From an uncultured Bacteroidota bacterium (GTDB lineage: Bacteria; Bacteroidota; Bacteroidia; Bacteroidales; P3), in assembly GCA_902777005.1 (NCBI GenBank), contig CACYSB010000009.1, positions 1-64,000 on the forward strand: a stretch of 64,000 bases of DNA. The letters run 5' to 3'. The notes under the pieces were generated by a model. The model had not been told where the DNA came from. It searched no databases and saw only the letters and a list, made by a program, of their open reading frames with translations. A program made the translations under genes and the position numbers. Below are positions 54,272-62,854 of the stretch, piece after piece (within the stretch, counting starts at the first letter, position 1; every line of letters begins with the position of its first letter).

Positions 54272-56586
54272 CACCTCATTATAAGAATTTTAGCCACAGA
54301 GCGGTTACTGCCTTCGGCATCTGAGGCAAAGACATAGTAGACCCCGGATGCTACAAGGTCGCCGTCCGAGGTGCGGGTGTTCCAAATAGCCTGGCCACCG
54401 AACGCCTGTGTTGTGAAGACCACATGACCGGCGGCATCGGTGACATGTACCAAGGCGTTGCGAGTGAAGCCCTTGATGGCCACATTGCCTTCATATCCTG
54501 GACGCACAGGGTTGGGGAAGGCATAGATGTGCTCGTCGGGCGTGGCCTCGGCATAGGTGGCCGTGGAGCGGTATACCTGCACGCCGCAGTCGGTGCCGAT
54601 ATACACTTCGCCAGTGCGGGGTTGCACCGCAACAGAGATTATCTTATCGGAAAACAGCGGACTGTTGGCAGCGGTGAAGTGCTGCAACTGTTCCATACCG
54701 TTGGGCGAAAGGAGATAGAGACCACCTGAAGAGGTGCCCACCCACTTGCGGTTGGCGCCGTCGACAGCTATGCACATGACATCCTCATAAGCCATGAGGT
54801 ACTCGTAGAAGTCGCCATTGGTGATGGTGATGTTGCTGCAGGATACCGGCGACATCTGGCCTGTAGAGCCTCCGGCGAAGGCTCGCGAGGCATCGTAGAT
54901 GACTTTGATGCCTTTGTTGGTACCAATCCAGATATTTCCGTCGTAGTCCTGTACAAGGCAGTTGACGACTTCGGTGAAGAGTTTGCTGCCATTGTTAGGA
55001 TTGACGCGTGCCATCCGACTGTTACCGTCGTGGACATATATCATGTTCTCTCGCCCTGAGAACCAGAAGAAGTTATTGATGCTGTCATATATCAGCTTGT
55101 CTACCTGCAGCTGTGAAGAGAGGGCCTCAGTGGAGCGGTGGGACCAAGAGCCATTGGTGGACCGGCGCACCAGCGCATAAGGGCTGTGTGAGTTGAGTAC
55201 CCAGAGGTTGCCGTCACGGTCAAAGGTTGCGGCACCCGTGAGAAGCGTACGGTAATCTCCGGTGACATACTGCTGCATCGCGCCGCCGGTGGTGTTTTGG
55301 TCGTAGAACTCCACCACCTTGTTGCCACGTACCGACGCCACGCCGCCATTGTAGCCCCAGAAAACAACGAGCGTCTCGGCTGTGTCTTTGGGATTGACAA
55401 CAGCATCTACAACATCATATTTATTATCGAATGCCCCGTTTGAATTATCGAGTTGCCGCCAGTGCAACCCCTCGGCCACAAAGAAACCGGGCTGGATATA
55501 AGCGTTCTCATAGGTAGGTTTATGTCCACCGGGACATAACAGAACGCTATTCGGCCCTGCCACAAGGCGGAACACATTGTCCACTGACCGGGGGCTGTTG
55601 AAGGTAAGGAAGTACGGCGCTGTGCTGTTCACGCATATCAGACCAATCCATGTATGTGCAGCCCAAAGGGTGCCCTTGCTGTCGGTGACAGCGTCGAAAG
55701 CAGCCATATCGGCCCATCCGTCGTAATAGTAGAAAGTATCCACCGCGCTGAAGTCGGCCCGGTGCCGTGTCACACGGTCCAAATAGGACACATTCATCAT
55801 TCCCCCACCCTCATGCAATGCTTCAATGGTACCTTTGTCTATGGCTGCAAAGCCAGTATCGGCAAGGACATAGAGGGTATTGCTGTCGCTGTTGTCAGTG
55901 TAGCCCGAGAGCCACAGCCTGTCATCCAGCACGGCAAGCCGAGTAACAGTGACGCCATCCAAGCGCGCATCGGTCTGCCATCGGTCGCTGATGGCAAGGT
56001 GCCTCTCCGTCACAGAGACGCGCTTGAGCCCCTCGGCAGTGGCGGCATATATACTGTCTGACGTAAAAGCGAGGTCGTAGACATCAATGCTGGTGCCTCC
56101 AGAGCCGATGTAGTAGGTCTCGATAATCTCATGACGCAGAAGGTCTACGACCACCACGCCGAAAGCCGTGGAAAGATAGGCGCGTGCATCCTTGAAACAA
56201 ATGCCATTTATGCTCCTGTCATCGGCAATGCTGCTAAGCTTGATATCTGGAAGATTGTAGACAGTACTGTCGCGAAGGATGTCGATATTGGAGTTGTTGT
56301 ATGCAATCAGCAGGCTACGCGTATCACTGTCGAAGCCAATATCCTTGACGCCGACATCGGAGAGCCCCCACGACTTGCTATAGATATCCACCTCGCGGGT
56401 GTCAGTGTTGAAACGGAAGACATCGCCGCGAGCAGCAGCGAAGATATAGTCGTCAACAGTCTGCAGCCTGTAGACGATGGAGTTGTCCAGACAGTCGCGC
56501 CACGAGCCGATGGCCATCTGCGCATAAGCCGTTGGCATGGTACATACGACCACCAGCAACGCAATACCATACATCCACCGCTTCAC
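54271..56586 (-). CDS. porZ: PorZ-like T9SS component (two beta-propellers plus C-terminal sorting-like domain)
   Basis: 771 residues from a GTG at 56586, which has AAAGGAGGAG just upstream and overlaps the mreD stop (GTGA). The frame is open further upstream but there it overlaps mreD. Signal peptide WMYGIALLVVVCTMPTAYA. Repeated propeller-type blades follow (VDDYIFAAARGDVFRFNTDT, GNIWIGTNKGIKVIYDA, GEVYIGTDCGVQVYRS). A C-terminal domain (YAFPNPVRPGYEGNVAI, LVASGVYYVFASDAEGS) resembles a T9SS sorting fold. PorZ of Porphyromonas gingivalis, of similar size, acts on the surface in the attachment complex that links cargo to A-LPS. Neighbouring recO supports the call. Confidence 0.8.
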   Translation of the reverse strand: MKRWMYGIALLVVVCTMPTAYAQMAIGSWRDCLDNSIVYRLQTVDDYIFAAARGDVFRFNTDTREVDIYSKSWGLSDVGVKDIGFDSDTRSLLIAYNNSNIDILRDSTVYNLPDIKLSSIADDRSINGICFKDARAYLSTAFGVVVVDLLRHEIIETYYIGSGGTSIDVYDLAFTSDSIYAATAEGLKRVSVTERHLAISDRWQTDARLDGVTVTRLAVLDDRLWLSGYTDNSDSNTLYVLADTGFAAIDKGTIEALHEGGGMMNVSYLDRVTRHRADFSAVDTFYYYDGWADMAAFDAVTDSKGTLWAAHTWIGLICVNSTAPYFLTFNSPRSVDNVFRLVAGPNSVLLCPGGHKPTYENAYIQPGFFVAEGLHWRQLDNSNGAFDNKYDVVDAVVNPKDTAETLVVFWGYNGGVASVRGNKVVEFYDQNTTGGAMQQYVTGDYRTLLTGAATFDRDGNLWVLNSHSPYALVRRSTNGSWSHRSTEALSSQLQVDKLIYDSINNFFWFSGRENMIYVHDGNSRMARVNPNNGSKLFTEVVNCLVQDYDGNIWIGTNKGIKVIYDASRAFAGGSTGQMSPVSCSNITITNGDFYEYLMAYEDVMCIAVDGANRKWVGTSSGGLYLLSPNGMEQLQHFTAANSPLFSDKIISVAVQPRTGEVYIGTDCGVQVYRSTATYAEATPDEHIYAFPNPVRPGYEGNVAIKGFTRNALVHVTDAAGHVVFTTQAFGGQAIWNTRTSDGDLVASGVYYVFASDAEGSNRSVAKILIMR

Positions 56587-57101
56587 TGCTCCTCCTTTCT
56601 TTTCAGGAACACCAGTTGGTAGAGCACGGCAAGTAGCGTTGTCACCAGCGTGCTGCATATCGTTGCCAGCAACACGCCGCCGAAGCCACGGAAACCGAAG
56701 AGCTCGGCGGTATAGAAGACAAGGTAGAAAGCCGCCAGCATAAGCATGAGGTAACTGATGAAGTACTGCGGCGTGACGCTGTAGACGCTGGGCGTCTGTA
56801 TGGTCACAGGCTCGCCGCGCGTCAATATGCGGTCGGCGAACCAGATGCGCAGCATAGCCACCACCGTGCAGGCAAGGGCATGGAAGCCCAGCGCATTGCA
56901 CATGACATCCATGACGAGCCCCGTGCCAAAGGCTATCAGCAGCAACGGTATGCGCTTCATGCCGGTAGGCAGCATAAGGACGAAGAGCACATAGAGCATC
57001 GGCATCACGTAGCCGCCGAGGTACACGTAGTTGAGCACCAGAAGCTGCAGTGCCATGAGGAGCACGAAGCGTCCCACTATACGCCAGTTATGACTGTTCA
57101 T
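56583..57101 (-). CDS. mreD: Rod shape-determining protein MreD
   Basis: 172 residues from the ATG at 57101, which overlaps the mreC stop (ATGA). Five or so membrane helices are visible (FVLLMALQLLVLNYVYLGGY, MLYVLFVLMLP, IPLLLIAFGTGLVMDVMC, FISYLMLMLAAFYLVFYTAE, GVLLATICSTLVTTLLAVLY). MreD works with MreC and MreB in the elongasome for cell-wall growth. The longer frame up to 57584 overlaps mreC in another frame and is rejected. Sequence is divergent, as usual for MreD in Bacteroidetes. Confidence 0.88.
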   Translation of the reverse strand: MNSHNWRIVGRFVLLMALQLLVLNYVYLGGYVMPMLYVLFVLMLPTGMKRIPLLLIAFGTGLVMDVMCNALGFHALACTVVAMLRIWFADRILTRGEPVTIQTPSVYSVTPQYFISYLMLMLAAFYLVFYTAELFGFRGFGGVLLATICSTLVTTLLAVLYQLVFLKRKEEQ

Positions 57102-57928
57102 TGTTCTTCCACTCCTTTCATCAGTTGTTGCTGTTCCTCGCGGAAGCGGTTGTCTATGATATACACATGGTCGAGCTTGTTGAAGTCTGTGGCCAGACGC
57201 AGCCTCACCTTGTAGAAGCCCGTGCCCTGGTTGGGTTCGGCGCTCTGCACATAGCCCACCGGTATGCCCTCCGGGAAATCGTTGGCCTGACCCGAGGTGA
57301 CGATGGTGTCGCCCTCGTTGATCTGGTAGGCCGTGGTGATGTCCACAATCTGCGCGTACTGATAGTTGAGACCATCCCACACCAGCGAACCGCTGACGCC
57401 GGTGCGGCGCACCTTGACGCTGTTGCGGCTGTCGCTGTGGAGCACCGGCATGACGGTGGCAAAATTGCGCGATGTCGAGACGACGATGCCCACGATGCCC
57501 TGCGGCGATATGACGGCCATGTCGGGCTCCACGCCGTGGTCCGAGCCCTTGTTGATCATGATGTAGTTGTTCTGCTGCGTCCACGAGTTCTTCATCACCT
57601 GCGCCTCGGTGTAGGTGTAGCGCTGCTTGTAGACCGTATCGTTGACGGTGAAGACGCTGTCGGTGTAGCTTATGTAGCTCTCTGCGAGCTGTGCGCGCAG
57701 GGCGGCATTCTCGGCGGCCAGCCGGTCGTTCTCGGCCTTGAGGCCGAAGTATCCGCTCACGCTGTTCACACCACGGTACCAGTCGCCGGCTATGCCGTTG
57801 CCCAGCGCCACGAGGCGCGAGCTCTGGTAGTAGGACGTGCGGGCCATGAGCACCAGCGACACCACCACCAGCACCACGAACACGACCACATAGTCGTACC
57901 GTTTGAGTATCTGCAACAGCTTATTCAT
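57098..57928 (-). CDS. mreC: Rod shape-determining protein MreC
   Basis: 276 residues. One N-terminal membrane helix (YVVVFVVLVVVSLVLMA), a coiled coil (LKAENDRLAAENAALRAQLA), and the beta domains with MINKGSDHGVEPDMAVISPQ, GIVGIVVSTSRNFATVMPVL and EGDTIVTSGQANDFPEGIPV. It forms the periplasmic scaffold of the elongasome. It overlaps gmk by eight bases and mreD by four. No mreB, pbp2 or rodA is present in the window. Confidence 0.95.
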   Translation of the reverse strand: MNKLLQILKRYDYVVVFVVLVVVSLVLMARTSYYQSSRLVALGNGIAGDWYRGVNSVSGYFGLKAENDRLAAENAALRAQLAESYISYTDSVFTVNDTVYKQRYTYTEAQVMKNSWTQQNNYIMINKGSDHGVEPDMAVISPQGIVGIVVSTSRNFATVMPVLHSDSRNSVKVRRTGVSGSLVWDGLNYQYAQIVDITTAYQINEGDTIVTSGQANDFPEGIPVGYVQSAEPNQGTGFYKVRLRLATDFNKLDHVYIIDNRFREEQQQLMKGVEEQ

Positions 57929-58484
57929 CGAGGAACTTTTCTATCACACGGCGGGCCTCGTCCACTGCACGGCCAAGGTCGTCGTTCACTATCGTCACAT
58001 CGAACTGCGGAGCCCTCTTGAGCTCCTCGGCGCTGCGGGCGAGGCGCTTCACTATCGCCTCCTCACTGTCTGTGCCGCGGCTGCGCAAGCGCTGCTCGAG
58101 CACCTCGAGGCTCGGCGGCATCACAAAGACAGAGAGGGCGTCGCTGCCAAAATAGCGCTTGATGTTGCTGCCGCCGTTGACGTCGACGTCAAACACTATC
58201 ACGCGGCCTGCCGCCCAGATGCGCTCTATCTCGCTCTTCAGCGTGCCGTAGCATGTGCCCTGATACACCTCCTCCCACTCCAGGAAGTCGCCGGCATCGA
58301 CACGGCGCCTGAACTCCTCGTGCGTAAGGAAGTAATAGTCCTTGCCGTCCTGCTCGCTGCCTCGGGGCGCACGTGAAGTGGCCGAGATGCTGAAGTCGAA
58401 GCAGTCGAAGTACTTCATCAGCTCGTTGATAATGGTGGTCTTGCCACAGCCGGACGGTGCCGAGAACAATATCGCTTTACCCAT
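57921..58484 (-). CDS. gmk: Guanylate kinase
   Basis: 187 residues. P-loop FSAPSGCGKTTIINELM, GMP-binding ISATSRAPRGSEQDGKDYYF and lid LRSRGTDSEEAIVKRLARS are all intact. It converts GMP to GDP with ATP. Length is near the usual 190-205. It is the first gene of the tightly packed gmk-mreC-mreD-porZ-recO-subtilase run. Confidence 0.96.
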   Translation of the reverse strand: MGKAILFSAPSGCGKTTIINELMKYFDCFDFSISATSRAPRGSEQDGKDYYFLTHEEFRRRVDAGDFLEWEEVYQGTCYGTLKSEIERIWAAGRVIVFDVDVNGGSNIKRYFGSDALSVFVMPPSLEVLEQRLRSRGTDSEEAIVKRLARSAEELKRAPQFDVTIVNDDLGRAVDEARRVIEKFLDE

Positions 58485-58493
58485 TTTTACGTA

Positions 58494-58550
58494 AAGTTTA
58501 CAGTTTACAGTTTACAGGTTACTGGTTACAGGTTACGGGTTACAGGCTAC
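58494..58550 (-). repeat. 7-base tandem tract upstream of gmk
   Basis: Eight degenerate heptads on the plus strand: AGTTTAC three times, then AGGTTAC, TGGTTAC, AGGTTAC, GGGTTAC, AGGCTAC. It lies just before the gmk start and would form the 5' end of its leader. A matching CCTGTAAAC occurs at about 58591, so the leader could fold back. Confidence 0.85.
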
Positions 58551-58609
58551 GGGGCTGACAGCTTTTTTGCAAGCATCGGTAAACCGAAACCTGTAAACAT
58601 TAACATTTA

Positions 58610-59548
58610 TCAGAATTTCATGTCGAACACCTTGTAGAACGCCTTTACGGCCAGCGAATTCTCGTCCCACTTGTACTGCTCGGCCACCTGCTTCACATGC
58701 TCCAGCGCCTCCTCGCGCGAAGCGAGCGTGTTGAGGTACATGATGAAATCGTTGTAGGCCCGCATATTGTTGCGGAACAGTTCGGACATGAAGCTGAACT
58801 TGTCGTTGATGTTGATGACCGTGCGCAGGTCGTCGACCTTGCGAGCCATGGTGCGCTCGAAGCCCGACTCTGCCGAGGCACCTCCACCGAGGCTCTCGCC
58901 AAGCGTACGCATGGCGGGCTGCTCCTGCACGGGGTGGCGCAGGTAGTCGAGCAGCGACGACTGCTCGCCGGCAGGCTCCGGCTCCGGGACCGCTTCGGGC
59001 TCGGGTTCCACAGGTTCGGGCTCGGGTTCAGGCTCGGGCTCTTCGGGTTCCGGTTCGGGTTCGGGTTCCACGGGCTCAGGTTCAGGCTCGGGTTCAGGTT
59101 CCACGGGCGCCGGTTGCTCACTGGAATAATCTTCTTCCAAGGTGTTCGCGGGCTGCGCCACGGGTTCAACGACAACCTCGTCGAACAGCAGACCGCCCTC
59201 GGTCTCAAACCCAGCCATACTCACAGGCTCGGTCTTGGGTTCGGGCTCTGAAACCGGCTCGGCGGCGACACCCATGGCGGCCATGGTGGCCATGACCGTC
59301 GACGAGATTATTTCCGCATCGGGCATAGCCTCGTTCTCATCTTCGACTTCGGGCTCGGCCACCTTGGCGGACGCCGCGTTGCCGCGCACCTCGAGCTGGA
59401 GGGCTATATCGTACAAGTGGCGCAGGGCGTCGAGCAACAGATCACGCTCGATGGCCTCGACACGCCCCTCCGACGACACCACCTTGTTGGCTATGGCACA
59501 CAGGCTCTGCATGCCCTCGGTCAGTTCTTTTACTTGCTTCTGTAACAT
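58610..59548 (-). CDS. Conserved-looking protein with Pro/Glu repeat linker, unknown function
   Basis: 312 residues, no signal peptide. The N-terminal helical domain (QVKELTEGMQSLCAIANKVV, IERDLLLDALRHLYDIALQL) is joined by a long acidic Pro/Glu linker (about residues 145-195, repeats of EPEP) to a C-terminal helical domain. That domain contains MARKVDDLRTVININDKFSF, FRNNMRAYNDFIMYLNTL and WDENSLAVKAFYKVFDMKF. Similar two-domain proteins occur near gmk in Bacteroidales, as far as I recall, but I know no function. The linker would hold the two domains apart, which suits a bridging role. It is the first gene of this minus-strand block. Confidence 0.7.
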   Translation of the reverse strand: MLQKQVKELTEGMQSLCAIANKVVSSEGRVEAIERDLLLDALRHLYDIALQLEVRGNAASAKVAEPEVEDENEAMPDAEIISSTVMATMAAMGVAAEPVSEPEPKTEPVSMAGFETEGGLLFDEVVVEPVAQPANTLEEDYSSEQPAPVEPEPEPEPEPVEPEPEPEPEEPEPEPEPEPVEPEPEAVPEPEPAGEQSSLLDYLRHPVQEQPAMRTLGESLGGGASAESGFERTMARKVDDLRTVININDKFSFMSELFRNNMRAYNDFIMYLNTLASREEALEHVKQVAEQYKWDENSLAVKAFYKVFDMKF

Positions 59549-59697
59549 ATATAATTTGCTTTATTCTTCTGGTAACAAAATCATTACACTGCTATTGCGG
59601 CATAATTTCCAAGGTGTAAAATTACTATAAATACATTTACGCACGACATGTGCCCCGGAAAAGTTATCAAACATCGGCGTTGATAACCCACACCCCC

Positions 59698-59832
59698 ACC
59701 CTATCCGCTCCGTACCCTCTCCGACAGTTCTACGGTTGTTTACCGGTTGTTCTACGGTTAGCATCCGTTAAACAACCGTAGAACAGTCATAGAACAGACG
59801 GAGTGTAGACGGAGGGAATAGGGAGCGGATGC
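59698..59832. repeat. Dispersed palindromic repeat, copy E
   Basis: Left arm ACCCTATCCGCTCCGTACCC and TCTCCGACAGTTCTACGG; inner units GTTGTTTACCGGTTGTTCTA facing TTAAACAACCGTAGAACAG; right arm GACGGAGTGTAGACGGAGGG and GGGAGCGGAT. Unlike the other copies it lies upstream of two divergent genes. Confidence 0.8.
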
Positions 59833-59864
59833 ACATTGGGGGTACACAATTCTATAAAAAAATG

Positions 59865-59873
59865 TATATTTGC
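59865..59873 (+). promoter_or_regulatory. Predicted -7 element of the M16 peptidase gene
   Basis: TATATTTGC matches TAnnTTTGC, 59 bases before the ATG at 59932. No TTTG at the proper spacing; copy E occupies the upstream side. Confidence 0.5.
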
Positions 59874-59931
59874 ATCAGGTCAAAACCGGCCATCAGCAAC
59901 AGAAAATATTAACAAACAACAAAATAAGTAT

Positions 59932-62844
59932 ATGAAAAAGGCATTAGGCATCATCTGCATGACCGTAGTCATGCTGCTCGCAGGCCCTGCGGGCGCCCAA
60001 CAGTACCAGTACAAGACCTACGACAACGACCCGCTGAACGTGCGCGAGTACACGCTGAAGAACGGCCTCAAGGTGTTCATGAGCGTCTACAAGGATGCGC
60101 CGCGCATACAGACCTACATAGCGGTGCGCGCGGGCTCGAAGAACGACCCCAGCGAGACCACCGGCCTGGCCCACTACCTGGAGCACATGATGTTCAAGGG
60201 CAGCCAGAAGCTCGGCACCACCGACTGGCAGCGTGAGAAGAAAGAGCTCGACAAAATCGAGGCCCTCTACGAGGTGTACCGCAAGACGACGGACGACAGG
60301 CGCCGCGCCGAGATCTACCATCAGATTGACTCCATCAGCTACGTGGCCTCGACGATAGCCATCGCCAACGAGTATGACAAGAGCATGACGGCCATCGGCA
60401 GCGAGGGCACCAACGCCTTCACCTCGAACGACTACACTATGTATGTGGAGAACATCCCCAGCAACCAGCTGGAGGCCTGGGCCAAGGTGGAGGGCGACCG
60501 CTTCCCGAACCTGGTGCTGCGTCTGTTCCACACCGAGCTGGAGGCTGTCTACGAGGAGAAAAACATCAGCCTGGCACAGGACAACCATCGTGTGAACGAG
60601 GAAATGATGCGCGCCCTCTTCCCCCACCACCCCTACGGTCAGCAGACCACCCTGGGCACCATCGAGCACCTGAAGAACCCCTCGATGACCAATATCTACC
60701 GCTTCCACCACACCTACTATGTGCCCAACAACATGTGCATAGCTATGGCGGGCGACTTCAACCCCGACGAGGCAATAAAGATTATCGACAAATACTTCGG
60801 CAGCTGGGTACCCGGCAACGTGCCCGAGTTCAAGAAAGTTAAGGAGGAACCCATCACCAGCCCCATCATACGTCTCGTCAACGGCCAGGACCCCGAGAGC
60901 CTGACCATGGCTTTCCGTATTGAAGAGGGCAACGGCAGTCGCGACGCCCTGCTGGCGCAGGCCATGGAGTATGTGCTCAACAACGGCAGCTGCGGCCTGA
61001 TAGACCTCAACCTCAACCAGAAACAGCTCTGCCTCGGCGCCTACGCCGGCACCTACACACTCAACGACTATGCCGCCTTCATGCTCGGCGGCCGTCCCAC
61101 ACAGGGACAGAGCCTCGGCCAGCTGCGCGACCTGCTGCTTGAACAGGTCGAGCTGCTCAAGGCCGGAGAGTTTGACGAGGACCTCATCAAGGCCGGCATC
61201 AACCAGCTGAAACTCCAGATAATGAAGCAGGCCGAGAGCAACAACAGCCGCGCATCGCAGATGGCCTATGCTTTCGTGCAGCACCAGACTTGGGATCAGG
61301 TCTGCAAAGAAATCGACGAGCTCTCCAAGATTACCAAAAAAGACATCGTGGACTTCGCCAACCGCATCTGCAAGGACAACAACTACGTCATCGTCTACAA
61401 GCACCAGGACACCCCCGACCCCGTGGCCAAGGTCATTAAACCCGCCATCACCCCCATCTATGTGAGCCGCGACAACGAGAGCCCATTCCTCGCTCAGATA
61501 AAGGCCGACGCAGCAAAGGCCAAACCCATCCGGCCCGTTTTCGTCAACTTCAAAAAAGACTTGCAGAAGGGCAAGACCGCTAATGGCAGCGAGGTACTCT
61601 ATGTGAAAAACAAAGAAAACGGCACCTTCAACCTGCAGTACTACTTCGATTTCGGCAGCACTGCTGACAAGACTATCGATCTAGCTGCCGACTTGGTGGA
61701 ATACCTCAACACCGACAAGCACACCGCCGAGCAGTTGCAGGAAGAGTTCTACAAGCTGGCTTGCTCCTGGAACCTCAGCGTTGGTGGCGAGACCATCGTC
61801 GTTGGCATCAGTGGATTGGCCGAGAATATGGAGAAGGCCATGGCTCTCGTGGAGGAAATTATGGCCACCTGCCAGCCCAGCGACGAGGCTTTGCAGATGC
61901 TTGTAGAACGCCTCATCAAGAGCCGTACCGACAGAAAGACCAACCAGCGTGCCGCCTTCAGTGCCCTCAACAACTACGGCATTTATGGCGAGGAATACGT
62001 CAAGATATTCAACGAGAGCGACGCTAAACTGCGCAGCTACACAGCCCTGCAGCTTACCGACGCTATCCACAACCTCTTCAGCTACAAGCACCGTGTGCTC
62101 TACTATGGTCCTCTGACAATTCAGGAGGCTACTGCCGTTGTCAACAAGATTCACACCGTTAAGCCCACCAAGGATATCCCAACCAACAAGATTTTCCATC
62201 CGCAAGCTACCACTGAGAACCAGGTGTTCTTCGTGAACTACGATGCCAAGAACGTCTACCTCACCGAATACTTCCGCGGCGAGCAGTTCAACGCCGCAAT
62301 GGTACCTAACGTGAACCTCTTCAACGAGTACTTCGGCGGCTCGATGAACGCAATCGTCTTTCAGGAGATGCGCGAGAAACGTAGCCTCGCCTACAGCGCC
62401 AGCAGCTATTACACCTACAGAAACCGTAAGGACGGATGGTTCTTCGACATCGCCAATGTCATAACCCAGAACGACAAGCTCTTCGATGCCCTCAACGCCT
62501 ATGAGGAACTTTTCAACGACATGCCGCAGGCCGAAGCCAACTTCAAGCTGGCACAGGATGCACTGTTAGCCGGTACACGCACCGACCGCACCACCAAGTT
62601 CGCCATCATCAGCAACTATCTATACTGTGAAAAACTTGGTCTGAAAGAACCTCTCAACAAGCAGAACTTCGCCGCATACCAGAAGATGACCATGAGCGAC
62701 CTGGTGAACTTCCAGAAGCAATACATCAAAGGCCAAAAGAAGTTCTACCTCGTGCTCGGCAAGGAGAGCGAGATAGACTTCAACAAGTTGGCCAAGTTCG
62801 GCAAGGTGAAGAAACTGACACTGGATGAAATCTTCGGATATTAA
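59932..62844 (+). CDS. M16 family zinc metallopeptidase (insulinase/pitrilysin type)
   Basis: 970 residues from the ATG at 59932, giving a signal peptide (IICMTVVMLLAGPAGA). The inverted zinc motif is HYLEH (His81, Glu84, His85) with the distal Glu in LEAVYEEKN. A second, inactive M16 half starts near residue 540 (KKDLQKGKTANGSEVLYVKN, TDKHTAEQLQEEFY) and ends with FQEMREKRSLAYSASSYYTY, as in the two-repeat periplasmic peptidases of Bacteroidetes. It probably degrades peptides in the periplasm. It has its own promoter and is followed by a glycosyltransferase gene 10 bases later. Confidence 0.93.
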   Translation: MKKALGIICMTVVMLLAGPAGAQQYQYKTYDNDPLNVREYTLKNGLKVFMSVYKDAPRIQTYIAVRAGSKNDPSETTGLAHYLEHMMFKGSQKLGTTDWQREKKELDKIEALYEVYRKTTDDRRRAEIYHQIDSISYVASTIAIANEYDKSMTAIGSEGTNAFTSNDYTMYVENIPSNQLEAWAKVEGDRFPNLVLRLFHTELEAVYEEKNISLAQDNHRVNEEMMRALFPHHPYGQQTTLGTIEHLKNPSMTNIYRFHHTYYVPNNMCIAMAGDFNPDEAIKIIDKYFGSWVPGNVPEFKKVKEEPITSPIIRLVNGQDPESLTMAFRIEEGNGSRDALLAQAMEYVLNNGSCGLIDLNLNQKQLCLGAYAGTYTLNDYAAFMLGGRPTQGQSLGQLRDLLLEQVELLKAGEFDEDLIKAGINQLKLQIMKQAESNNSRASQMAYAFVQHQTWDQVCKEIDELSKITKKDIVDFANRICKDNNYVIVYKHQDTPDPVAKVIKPAITPIYVSRDNESPFLAQIKADAAKAKPIRPVFVNFKKDLQKGKTANGSEVLYVKNKENGTFNLQYYFDFGSTADKTIDLAADLVEYLNTDKHTAEQLQEEFYKLACSWNLSVGGETIVVGISGLAENMEKAMALVEEIMATCQPSDEALQMLVERLIKSRTDRKTNQRAAFSALNNYGIYGEEYVKIFNESDAKLRSYTALQLTDAIHNLFSYKHRVLYYGPLTIQEATAVVNKIHTVKPTKDIPTNKIFHPQATTENQVFFVNYDAKNVYLTEYFRGEQFNAAMVPNVNLFNEYFGGSMNAIVFQEMREKRSLAYSASSYYTYRNRKDGWFFDIANVITQNDKLFDALNAYEELFNDMPQAEANFKLAQDALLAGTRTDRTTKFAIISNYLYCEKLGLKEPLNKQNFAAYQKMTMSDLVNFQKQYIKGQKKFYLVLGKESEIDFNKLAKFGKVKKLTLDEIFGY

Positions 62845-62854
62845 ACAAACCGCA

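Larger units (their letters stand above)
59549..59931. other. Divergent intergenic region before the M16 peptidase
   Basis: 383 bases between divergent genes. It holds palindrome copy E (59698-59832) and a -7 element at 59865-59873. No gene is supported; the in-frame extension from 59836 lies partly upstream of the likely transcription start. Confidence 0.6.
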
